Source of the DNA: JBAWWY01 sp037144355
GTDB taxonomy: Bacteria > Bacillota > Clostridia > Peptostreptococcales > Anaerovoracaceae
Direction: 5' to 3'
DNA length: 23,513 nucleotides
NCBI GenBank assembly: GCA_037144355.1
Contig: JBAWWY010000022.1
Location: 1-23,513, forward strand
Both the position numbers and the translations under genes were made by a program. Numbering within the stretch: the first letter of the stretch is position 1; every line of letters starts with the position of its first letter. The notes under the pieces were generated by a model that was not told the DNA's origin, did no database searches, and saw only the letters and a list, made by a program, of their open reading frames with translations. Shown here piece after piece: positions 7,073 through 13,956 of this stretch.

Positions 7073-7408
7073 TTATTTTTTTTTGAACTTGGACAATAAT
7101 GTTTGTAATGAACGAATTGCATTCACTACGGAAGTCAAGGCAGAAATGATATTTTGATTATCTTTGACTGCTTGCGTGAAAACGCCAGCAGAAGTAGATA
7201 ATTCACCTACTATTTTCTGAAATTCTTTTGTGCTACTAGCAGTTACTTCAGTTACAACTTCCACATCGGCAAGAATCTTGCTCAACGTCTTAACTGAGGG
7301 CAACAAATTTTTGAAGATTAATATGCAGTAAATCAAAAGTACAAATAATGCTCCACCAATTAATATATAAGCCAAATCTCCAATGGTGATGCTGATTGTT
7401 GTATCCAT
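7073..7408 (-). CDS. Membrane-anchored coiled-coil protein, DUF948-like
   Basis: 111 residues with one transmembrane helix near the N terminus (about residues 10-32), then a cytosolic region with heptad-like hydrophobic spacing, consistent with a coiled coil. The C terminus is basic (KFKKK). This architecture resembles DUF948 (YtxG-type) proteins. The frame is open up to an ATG at 7447, but the codons for Glu-Glu-Val just upstream (GAGGAGGTC) are the ribosome binding site. The ATG at 7408, eight bases after AGGAGG, is therefore the likely start. It lies directly before abrB on the same strand. The function is unknown; the family assignment is moderate. Confidence 0.75.
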   Translation of the reverse strand: MDTTISITIGDLAYILIGGALFVLLIYCILIFKNLLPSVKTLSKILADVEVVTEVTASSTKEFQKIVGELSTSAGVFTQAVKDNQNIISALTSVVNAIRSLQTLLSKFKKK

Positions 7409-7468
7409 AACCATGACCTCCTCGATATTTGAAATGCTTCTCTCCACTCAAGTACATTATTGCTTAAA

Positions 7469-7497
7469 ATCATTTGGAATACAACTAATTTTGACAA
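7469..7497 (-). promoter_or_regulatory. Candidate promoter of the coiled-coil protein-abrB operon
   Basis: On the minus strand TTGTCA (7492-7497) is followed after 17 bases by AATGAT (7469-7474). An alternative -10, AATAAT, lies about 12 bases further downstream. The -35 box overlaps the murA -35 box on the other strand, because TTTTGACAAAA reads almost the same in both directions. Confidence 0.45.
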
Positions 7498-7519
7498 AAT
7501 GCCTAAAATTTATTATAAT
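7491..7519 (+). promoter_or_regulatory. Consensus sigma-A promoter of murA
   Basis: TTGACA (7491-7496), exactly 17 bases, then TATAAT (7514-7519): a perfect match to the housekeeping consensus. Transcription should start near 7526, about 50 bases before the murA start. Confidence 0.92.
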
Positions 7520-7576
7520 GACTAAGTTGCAAAACAGAGTATAAATAAAATTATTATAGATAAATTGGAGGATCAT

Positions 7577-8842
7577 GTGACAAAGTATTTAGTTACAAAA
7601 AGTGGCCCATTGAGGGGAGAAATAGAAATTAGCGGATCGAAAAATGCCGTATTGCCAATTCTGGCAGCAGCTATTCTATCTGATGGAGAATGCGAAATAA
7701 TGGATGTGCCTGAACTCAGAGACGTGGAGGTTATGTGCCAAATACTTTCAAGTGTTGGAGTTTCTCTGGAAATAGACTATCCAAAAAACACGATAAGGAT
7801 TATGGACACAACAATAACTACTAGTGAACCTTCATGTGAGCTTGTTAAAAAAATGAGAGCTTCATTTCTAGTTATGGGACCTCTTCTTGCAAAGACTGGC
7901 AAAGCAAGGATTTCACTGCCGGGGGGATGCGCAATTGGCGCAAGGCCAATTGATCTTCACTTGAAAGGGTTTGCCGCCCTAGGAGCGAAAATCATCATAG
8001 GGGATGGTTTTATAGAAGCTAAAGCTGACAAACTTGTAGGTGGAAATATATATTTGGACTTTCCAAGCGTTGGAGCGACTGAAAGTATAATCATGACGGC
8101 TACCCTTGCAGAAGGGCATACGATAATCGAAAATGCGGCCATGGAACCAGAAATTGTAGATCTTGCAAATTTTTTAAACAAAATGGGTGCCAAAATTAAG
8201 GGCGCAGGAACAAGCTCTATAAAAATTGATGGAGTAGTTTCACTTCACGGAGCCAAGCATGCAGTTATTCCAGACAGGGTTGAGACTGGAACTTTCATGG
8301 TCGCTGCAGCAATTACCAGGGGAGACATATTAATTAAAAATGTAGTATCAGGCCATGTCAAACCTATTATTGCGAAGCTTATCGAGTGCGGTGTTGAAAT
8401 AACAGAAGATGAAGATGAAGGGCTGAGAGTCCGGGCTGATAGGAAAGAATTAATAGCAACTGATATAAAAACACTGCCATATCCGGGGTTTCCAACTGAC
8501 ATGCAGTCGCAGTTCATGGCGCTGCTAACAACAGTTAAAGGAGAAAGTATTGTTATTGAGACTGTTTTTGAAAACAGATTCATGCATGTGAAAGAGCTGA
8601 ACAGAATGGGTGCGAGCATCCAGGTTGATGGGAAGAAAGCTATAATAACTGGCGGGAAAAAACTCAAAGGGGCCAAAGTTGAAGCAACAGACCTGCGAGC
8701 TGGAGCAGCATTAGTCTTAGCAGGACTTATCACCGAAGGAGTAACCGAGATATCTGAAATTTATCATATTGAAAGAGGCTATTCAGACTTTGCAGAAAAG
8801 CTCACAAAGGTTGGAGCATCAATAAAGAGAGTCACCGAGTGA
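7577..8842 (+). CDS. murA: UDP-N-acetylglucosamine 1-carboxyvinyltransferase
   Basis: First committed enzyme of peptidoglycan synthesis: transfers enolpyruvate from PEP to UDP-GlcNAc in the cytosol; the target of fosfomycin. 421 residues in two inside-out alpha/beta barrel domains, the standard length. K22 and N23 (SKNA) and the PEP-reactive cysteine C118 in PGGCAIGARPIDLH are present, so the enzyme should be fosfomycin-sensitive. The frame extends to a TTG at 7565, but that codon is part of the TTGGAGG ribosome binding site; the GTG at 7577, five bases after it, is the better start. It ends 11 bases from the end of convergent murC. Its substrate is the product of the GlmU pathway discussed below. 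Confidence 0.96.
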   Translation: MTKYLVTKSGPLRGEIEISGSKNAVLPILAAAILSDGECEIMDVPELRDVEVMCQILSSVGVSLEIDYPKNTIRIMDTTITTSEPSCELVKKMRASFLVMGPLLAKTGKARISLPGGCAIGARPIDLHLKGFAALGAKIIIGDGFIEAKADKLVGGNIYLDFPSVGATESIIMTATLAEGHTIIENAAMEPEIVDLANFLNKMGAKIKGAGTSSIKIDGVVSLHGAKHAVIPDRVETGTFMVAAAITRGDILIKNVVSGHVKPIIAKLIECGVEITEDEDEGLRVRADRKELIATDIKTLPYPGFPTDMQSQFMALLTTVKGESIVIETVFENRFMHVKELNRMGASIQVDGKKAIITGGKKLKGAKVEATDLRAGAALVLAGLITEGVTEISEIYHIERGYSDFAEKLTKVGASIKRVTE

Positions 8843-8853
8843 TATTGTGGTTG

Positions 8854-10239
8854 CTATATTGATTCTTTTACAATAAGTTCCGACACCTTGTATATATCAC
8901 CGGCGCCCATGGTAATGACCAAATCGTTTTCTTGGGCCTTGGCTTTGACAAAGTCGGAAATATCTTGGAAATCATCAAAATAGAATACTTCTTTTGCGGG
9001 GTATTCTTCTTTTGTTTTTGAAGCCAATTCTTTAGAACTGATCTTATATATATTTTTTTCTCTCGCAGCATAAATCTCTGCGAAAATTATGATATCCGCG
9101 TTTTCAAAAGAGCTGACAAAATCATCAAATAAAGCTATGGTCCTGGTATAGGTATGGGGTTGGAAGATGCACCATAGTTTATTGTGGGGAATATTTCTGG
9201 CAGCCTTTAGAGTTGCCATTATTTCAGTGGGGTGATGTGCGTAATCATCCACAACGTTGACATTTTTCTTAGTTTTACCAATAACATCAAATCTTCTTTG
9301 AGTTCCGTTGAAGCTATTCAAAGTCATGGAAATGTTTTCGGGAGAAATTCCAAGATTATGGCAGCAGGCAAAAGCGGCAACGGCATTGGAGATATTGTGC
9401 TCTCCAGGGATTGACAACTGGATGGAGCAAAGCAATGATTCCCGATGGAATAAATCAAAAGAGGGCATTCCAAAAGCATTGAATTCAATATTCGCCGCAT
9501 AATAGTCACATTGGTCGTCAAAACCAAAAGTTATTATATTGCAGGTCAGACTCCCAAGCAATCTACTTACAAATGGATTTGAGGAATAAGCTATTACGTA
9601 GCCATCTTTGGGAACTAACTTTGCAAATCTGGTAAATGAGTTTGCAATGTGTTCGATATCTTTAAAATAATCCAAATGGTCGGAGTCAATATTCAATATG
9701 ATCTCTATAGTTGGGGATAGGTTTAGAAAACTATCCATATATTCGCATGCTTCCGTAACGAAGTAGCTGCTTTTCCCAATCTTCACATTTCCACCGATTT
9801 CCTCAAGGTGTCCTCCAACTAGGATGGTAGGATCAACCCCTGCGTTCTCAAGAATCAAGGAAACCATGGAAGTTGTAGTAGTCTTTCCATGAGTGCCGGA
9901 AATAGCGATGCTGTTTTTATATTCTTTCATGAGCAATCCAAGAGCTTCAGCTCTGGTAAGCGTTGGAATACCAGCTGATATTGCTGCCTTCAATTCAGGA
10001 TTATCCATAGAAACCGCTGAGGAGTAGATAAGCAAATCCGCGCCTTTTATTTGATTGGAATCATGGGAAAAATATACTACGGCTCCCTTTTGTTCAAGAT
10101 TTTCCGTAATTTCCGATGCTTTCATGTCAGAGCCCGAAACCTTGCACCCTCTCGATAAAAAAATCTCAGCTAATGCACTAAGACCTATTCCGCCAATACC
10201 TATACAAAATATATGTTTAAATTTATTTAATTCCAACAT
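8854..10239 (-). CDS. murC: UDP-N-acetylmuramate--L-alanine ligase
   Basis: Cytosolic ATP-dependent ligase that adds L-alanine to UDP-MurNAc. 461 residues. The N-terminal UDP-binding Rossmann segment reads IGIGGIGLSALA (13-24), and the Mur-ligase P-loop SGTHGKTTTTS covers 114-124. The NIDSDHLDYF segment and the later DDYAHHP motif are typical of MurC. An in-frame ATG exists at 10311, but it lies upstream of the promoter's -10 box. The ATG at 10239 has GGAGG five bases before it, so this start is preferred. Divergent from purR and convergent with murA, a placement also seen in other Clostridia as I recall. Confidence 0.97.
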   Translation of the reverse strand: MLELNKFKHIFCIGIGGIGLSALAEIFLSRGCKVSGSDMKASEITENLEQKGAVVYFSHDSNQIKGADLLIYSSAVSMDNPELKAAISAGIPTLTRAEALGLLMKEYKNSIAISGTHGKTTTTSMVSLILENAGVDPTILVGGHLEEIGGNVKIGKSSYFVTEACEYMDSFLNLSPTIEIILNIDSDHLDYFKDIEHIANSFTRFAKLVPKDGYVIAYSSNPFVSRLLGSLTCNIITFGFDDQCDYYAANIEFNAFGMPSFDLFHRESLLCSIQLSIPGEHNISNAVAAFACCHNLGISPENISMTLNSFNGTQRRFDVIGKTKKNVNVVDDYAHHPTEIMATLKAARNIPHNKLWCIFQPHTYTRTIALFDDFVSSFENADIIIFAEIYAAREKNIYKISSKELASKTKEEYPAKEVFYFDDFQDISDFVKAKAQENDLVITMGAGDIYKVSELIVKESI

Positions 10240-10269
10240 AAGAACCTCCAAATAATTATTTAATGACTG

Positions 10270-10278
10270 ATTATAACA
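10270..10278 (-). promoter_or_regulatory. Extended -10 promoter of murC
   Basis: On the minus strand TGTTATAAT (TG at 10277-10278, TATAAT at 10270-10275) lies about 30 bases before the murC ATG. The -35 region is poor (TTATTA-like). It matches the promoter of the RCK operon in style. Confidence 0.65.
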
Positions 10279-10304
10279 TAAAAGCCTAATGGTAATAAAG
10301 TAAA

Positions 10305-10333
10305 TTGACACATTTTAAAAATCCGAATAAAAT
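10305..10333 (+). promoter_or_regulatory. purR promoter
   Basis: TTGACA (10305-10310), 17 bases, TAAAAT (10328-10333). The -10 box overlaps the first PurBox-like site, so PurR binding here would block RNA polymerase. Confidence 0.82.
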
Positions 10334-10362
10334 AGATGTAAAGAAGATTAATGTTCGTAAAT
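10319..10362 (+). promoter_or_regulatory. Inverted PurBox pair (PurR operator)
   Basis: Box 1 (10319-10331, plus strand) reads AAATCCGAATAAA. Box 2 (10350-10362, minus strand) reads ATTTACGAACATT. Compared with the Bacillus PurBox AWWWCCGAACWWT, box 1 differs at two positions and box 2 at one. They are in opposite orientation with 18 bases between them; Bacillus operators have 16-17. They sit on and just after the purR promoter, which fits autoregulation relieved by PRPP. Confidence 0.7.
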
Positions 10363-10427
10363 TGCTGCAGGTTGGGTTTTCGTATTGCTGATGGCCATAT
10401 ATTTGCAGACCGGGAGGGAATGATCAA

Positions 10428-11243
10428 ATGAAAAGAACGGACAGAGTGTGCGCCCTGGTTAAGATATTATCTGATAATCCAAATAGGAGTTTTCCTTTGG
10501 GATACTTTTGCGATCTATTTCAGGCAGCGAAATCAAGCATCAGCGAGGATATATCAGTTGCCAAGAAAACGGTCCAACTGATGGAACTTGGAGAAATTGA
10601 AACTACCGCAGGGGCCAGCGGAGGGGTCAAATTCATTCCAAGCATCTCAAAAAGAGAAATCAATCAGCTCTTGGAGGATTTGTGCGAAAAGTTGAGAGAT
10701 CCCAATAGGATTCTTGCCGGAGGATTCCTTTACACGTCGGACATTATGTTTGATAGTTCATTTGCAAGAAAAACAGGAGAAATTTTCGCTAAAAAATTCA
10801 TGGATAAAAAAGCGAATTATATTGTAACCGTAGAGACAAAAGGAATACCGGTTGCTTTGATGACTTCAGAGATGCTGAATATACCTCTTGTTGTCATCAG
10901 AAGGGAAAGCAAGATTTCCGAGGGTTCAACCTTGAGTATCAATTATTTTTCAGGTTCAAATGAAAGGATCCAAAAGATGTCTATTGCCAAAAGGGCAATA
11001 ACACAAGGCTCAAAGGCAATAATTATAGACGATTTCATGAGAGCTGGAGGCAGCGCTAAGGGAATTGTTGATATGATGAGGGAATTCGATGTGGAGATTG
11101 TCGGAACAGGCGTTGTCATTGCTTCAAAAGAACCAGTACAAAAGAAGGTTTCGGAATATTTCTCCCTTGTGTATCTTGGATCAGTGGACGAGGCAAATAA
11201 AAAAATCGAAATCGAACCAAATGAATCGATTATTTGGGGATAA
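10428..11243 (+). CDS. purR: Purine operon repressor PurR
   Basis: 271 residues. The N-terminal winged helix-turn-helix covers about 1-70. The C-terminal phosphoribosyltransferase-like domain carries the PRPP loop AIIIDDFMRAGGSAKG (197-212). In Bacillus PurR represses purine synthesis genes when PRPP is low; PRPP, made by Prs (encoded 2.5 kb downstream), prevents DNA binding. The ATG has GGGAGGG about ten bases upstream. A promoter overlapped by PurBox-like sites precedes it. In Bacillus yabJ (ridA) lies between purR and spoVG; here it is absent. Confidence 0.96.
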   Translation: MKRTDRVCALVKILSDNPNRSFPLGYFCDLFQAAKSSISEDISVAKKTVQLMELGEIETTAGASGGVKFIPSISKREINQLLEDLCEKLRDPNRILAGGFLYTSDIMFDSSFARKTGEIFAKKFMDKKANYIVTVETKGIPVALMTSEMLNIPLVVIRRESKISEGSTLSINYFSGSNERIQKMSIAKRAITQGSKAIIIDDFMRAGGSAKGIVDMMREFDVEIVGTGVVIASKEPVQKKVSEYFSLVYLGSVDEANKKIEIEPNESIIWG

Positions 11244-11295
11244 GCAAGTATGAAACTCAAAGATACAGAATATTCGTTCAAATGGTAAAATAAAC

Positions 11296-11324
11296 TTGTA
11301 GAAACTATTTTCACAGTGTATAAT
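11296..11324 (+). promoter_or_regulatory. Candidate spoVG promoter
   Basis: TTGTAG (11296-11301), 17 bases, then a perfect TATAAT (11319-11324). I saw no sigma-H type site, which drives spoVG in Bacillus, so this looks like a housekeeping promoter. Confidence 0.6.
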
Positions 11325-11337
11325 TACCACATTAGTG

Positions 11338-11356
11338 GTTGTACAATGTATACAAC
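11338..11356. repeat. Short palindrome in the spoVG 5' leader
   Basis: GTTGTA (11338-11343) and TACAAC (11351-11356) form a dyad with a seven-base centre. It begins 14 bases after the -10 box, covering the start of the transcript. It could be an operator or an RNA hairpin. Confidence 0.45.
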
Positions 11357-11389
11357 AAGTGATTAGCTGGAAAGGATGGTACTGACAAA

Positions 11390-11719
11390 ATGAAAATAAC
11401 TGATGTAAGAGTTAGAAAAGTTAATGATGAAGGGAAAATGAAGGCTGTCGTATCTGTTACTTTTGACGATGAATTTGTAGTCCACGATATCAAAATTATT
11501 GAAGGACAAAATGGATTATTCATTGCTATGCCAAGCAGAAAAATGGGCGAGGGAGATTTTAGGGATATAGCACATCCATTGGTATCTGAAACAAGAAACA
11601 AGATCAAAGATGCAATTTTCGCAGAATACGAAAAAGTACTCGGAGAAAAAATTGATGCTGTTGCCGTTGAAGCAACTGTTGAAGCAGTTGAAGAAGCAGC
11701 TGAGCCTGCTGAGGAATAA
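11390..11719 (+). CDS. spoVG: SpoVG, RNA/DNA-binding regulatory protein
   Basis: 109 residues, slightly longer than the usual 85-100 because of an Ala/Glu-rich tail (from about 87). The core carries the family signature: MKITDVRVRKV at the start, FVVHDIKIIEG, and FIAMPSRKMGEGDFRDIAHP (residues 44-63). SpoVG proteins bind nucleic acids and influence septation, sporulation, capsule and virulence genes; they occur in non-spore-formers too. The ribosome binding site is AAAGGATGG with AGGA 13 bases from the ATG, rather distant. It sits between purR and glmU, as in many Firmicutes, and is followed by its own terminator. Confidence 0.95.
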   Translation: MKITDVRVRKVNDEGKMKAVVSVTFDDEFVVHDIKIIEGQNGLFIAMPSRKMGEGDFRDIAHPLVSETRNKIKDAIFAEYEKVLGEKIDAVAVEATVEAVEEAAEPAEE

Positions 11720-11784
11720 AAGAGCGAATCGTTTTTTGATATTAGTATTGAAATAATAATATTTTCCATATATAAAAGATCATT

Positions 11785-11833
11785 GGGGAAGGGGTAACAG
11801 CATTGCTACTCTTCCCTTTTATTTTATTTTTTG
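11785..11833 (+). terminator. Rho-independent terminator after spoVG
   Basis: GGGAAGGG pairs with CTCTTCCC (outer pairs 11786-11791 with 11811-11816), with an inner AGC/GCT helix, followed by a long T-rich tract. It separates spoVG from glmU, which has its own promoter. Confidence 0.75.
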
Positions 11834-11849
11834 TTTTTTCTATAAAGGC

Positions 11850-11878
11850 TTTAAGTAATATTAATAAAATGCTATAAT
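11850..11878 (+). promoter_or_regulatory. Promoter of the glmU-prs operon
   Basis: TGCTATAAT gives a perfect -10 (11873-11878) with a TG extension at 11870-11871. The -35 position (TTTAAG, 11850-11855) is weak. The glmU ATG is about 50 bases downstream, with AAGGAG at 11913-11918. Confidence 0.68.
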
Positions 11879-11926
11879 TACATTGCTTATTCGCAAATAT
11901 CTTTTCATTTACAAGGAGCAAATACC

Positions 11927-12961
11927 ATGAAATCAAATATTGCAGTAATTAATGCTTCAGTCGGGAAGAGAGATTTGAATTCCAAATACTCCATTGGCTT
12001 GCATAAAATTTGCGGGAAAACCATTCTGGATTATCAAATTGATAATTTGAAAGCAGAAGAATTCCAGGAGATTATTATTGCAATCCATGAAAATGATCTG
12101 GATCTAGTGAAATATTGCGAAAATAAAAGCATTCCCAAAATAATCTACCAATCATATGAAAATGAAATAAATGATTTTATCCAAAATTCAAAAGATGTCC
12201 CTGCCGATGCTAATGTTATATTCTACAAATTATCTTTCCCATTAACCTCTACTGAAGATTATGAAATAAACAACAGAATAGATCTGGCGAAATGCGAGAA
12301 AGAAATGAGGAAGGTTATCAATGAGAAGCTCATGATGACGGGTGTGGGTTTTATCAATCCCAAAGAAGCTTACATAGATATTTCAGTTAGGATTGGAAGA
12401 GATACCATTGTATATCCAGGAGCAATAATACTGGGCGAAACAATAATAGGAGAAGACTGCATTATTGGACAAAACACCAGGATTGAAAATTCAATCATTG
12501 GCGATAGAGTGGAAATTACCAGCTCTGTTTTAGTAGAAAGCAAAATAGACGATGATACTAAAATTGGGCCGTTTGCATATTTGAGACCTAATAGCAATAT
12601 TGGAAAGCATGTCAAAATTGGTGATTTTGTGGAAGTTAAAAACTCGAAAATAGACGATAATTCAAAAGTGTCACATTTAGCCTATGTTGGCGATGCCGAT
12701 GTGGGAAAAGGTGTGAACATTGGTTGCGGCGTAGTTTTCGTCAACTACGATGGCAAAAATAAATTCAGATCAATTGTCAGGGATGGGGCCTTCATTGGCA
12801 GTAACTCAAATGTGGTTGCCCCAGTGGATATTGCTGAAAGAGCATATATTGCCGCAGGGACAACGGTCTGCAGGGATGTTCCCCCAGGGGCGTTATGCCT
12901 AGGGAGAGTAAAGGAAAAGCATATAGAGGGTTGGGTCGACAGGAAAAAACTATTAAAGTGA
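11927..12961 (+). CDS. glmU: GlmU-like glucosamine-1-phosphate N-acetyltransferase with truncated, degenerate uridyltransferase domain
   Basis: 344 residues against about 455 for bifunctional GlmU. Residues 117-344 align throughout with the GlmU linker and left-handed beta-helix: NNRIDL, the hexapeptide repeats, LRPNS (219-223), and SHLAYVGDADVG with catalytic H250. NYDGK and the C-terminal helix are also present. Acetylation of GlcN-1-P should work. The N-terminal 115 residues are a remnant of the uridyltransferase. The LAAGxGTRM loop has become INASVGKRDL. The active-site Lys before LH is Gly (YSIGLH). The metal-binding GD of GDxPL is LS (LSFPLT). About 110 residues between that motif and NNR are missing. 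There is no frameshift, and the reading frame, promoter and ribosome binding site are intact. UDP-GlcNAc would need another uridyltransferase. Confidence 0.9.
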   Translation: MKSNIAVINASVGKRDLNSKYSIGLHKICGKTILDYQIDNLKAEEFQEIIIAIHENDLDLVKYCENKSIPKIIYQSYENEINDFIQNSKDVPADANVIFYKLSFPLTSTEDYEINNRIDLAKCEKEMRKVINEKLMMTGVGFINPKEAYIDISVRIGRDTIVYPGAIILGETIIGEDCIIGQNTRIENSIIGDRVEITSSVLVESKIDDDTKIGPFAYLRPNSNIGKHVKIGDFVEVKNSKIDDNSKVSHLAYVGDADVGKGVNIGCGVVFVNYDGKNKFRSIVRDGAFIGSNSNVVAPVDIAERAYIAAGTTVCRDVPPGALCLGRVKEKHIEGWVDRKKLLK

Positions 12962-12975
12962 TATGAGGGGGAAAA

Positions 12976-13926
12976 ATGAATAACGGTATATACAAGGAGT
13001 TCAAAATCTTTGCAGGAAATTCAAATCAAGGCCTAGCCGAAGAAATCGCGGCAATAATGGGGAAACCTTTAGGCAAGTCTACTGTAAGCAAGTTTAGTGA
13101 CGGAGAAGTATCTGTCAGTATATGGGAAACAGTAAGAGGAGTAGACACATATATAGTCCAATCAACATGTGACCCGGTAAATGACAATTTAATGGAATTG
13201 CTTATCATGATTGATGCTATGAAGAGGGCATCAGCTGGAAGAATAAATGCAGTTATTCCATATTACGGATATGCAAGACAAGATAGAAAAGCAAAAGCAA
13301 GAGATCCAATAACCGCGAAACTAGTGGCAAACCTTTTAAGTAAAGCCGGAGCTGACCGCGTTGTAACAATGGACCTCCATGCTTCACAGATACAAGGATA
13401 TTTTGACATACCAGTAGATCATCTCTTGGGGATTCCTATTCTAGTCAAATATTTCAGAGAAAAGCATCTAGACAATCTAGTTGTTGTTTCTCCCGACATA
13501 GGAAGTGTTACAAGGGCGAGAAATATGGCGCACCCACTTGATGCTCCCATTGCAATAGTTGATAAAAGAAGACCAAAAGCAAATGTTTCGGAAATCATGA
13601 ACATTATCGGGGACATTGAGGACAAGAATGTTATCTTGGTCGATGATATGATTGATACTGCGGGAACAATAACAAATGCAGCAAATGCGCTGAAGGAGCT
13701 TGGGGCAAGAGACGTTTACGCATGCGCCACACATCCAGTGCTTTCTGGACCGGCGATGGAGAGAATCAAGGCATCTGCAATTAAAGAACTAGTACTATTG
13801 AATACGGTACCCATGAAAAATAGTGTTGCCGGAGACAAAATTAAAATGTTGTCAGTTGCTCCTCTTTTCGCAGAAGCAATGATGAGAATATTCACAAACG
13901 AGTCAATTAGCAGACTTTTCGACTAA
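12976..13926 (+). CDS. prs: Ribose-phosphate pyrophosphokinase (PRPP synthetase)
   Basis: Makes PRPP from ribose 5-phosphate and ATP, feeding purine, pyrimidine, NAD, His and Trp synthesis; PRPP is also the PurR effector. 316 residues, standard for class I. It shows FSDGEVSVSIWETVRGVD (about 36-53), the Arg-containing flexible loop YGYARQDRK (95-103), DLHASQIQGYF, and the PRPP loop VDDMIDTAGT. It starts 15 bases after glmU with a G-rich ribosome binding site (GAGGGGG), so it is in the same operon. The glmU-prs pairing is conserved across Firmicutes. Confidence 0.97.
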   Translation: MNNGIYKEFKIFAGNSNQGLAEEIAAIMGKPLGKSTVSKFSDGEVSVSIWETVRGVDTYIVQSTCDPVNDNLMELLIMIDAMKRASAGRINAVIPYYGYARQDRKAKARDPITAKLVANLLSKAGADRVVTMDLHASQIQGYFDIPVDHLLGIPILVKYFREKHLDNLVVVSPDIGSVTRARNMAHPLDAPIAIVDKRRPKANVSEIMNIIGDIEDKNVILVDDMIDTAGTITNAANALKELGARDVYACATHPVLSGPAMERIKASAIKELVLLNTVPMKNSVAGDKIKMLSVAPLFAEAMMRIFTNESISRLFD

Positions 13927-13956
13927 ATAGATCAACCTTGCTTTGGGAGAATGAAT

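Noticed and set aside
8245..8733. Minus-strand ORF of 162 residues inside murA
   Set aside because: Antisense to conserved murA sequence, with Ser/Pro-rich composition typical of a shadow frame.
11332..11769. Minus-strand ORF of 145 residues covering spoVG
   Set aside because: Antisense to spoVG; its Ser/Ala-Thr repeats arise from the complement of the SpoVG Ala/Glu tail.
11927..12961. glmU as a frameshifted pseudogene or assembly error
   Set aside because: The frame is continuous, the promoter and ribosome binding site are good, and the remnant aligns in order with the GlmU N terminus; a clean deletion error remains possible but does not explain the many substituted active-site residues.
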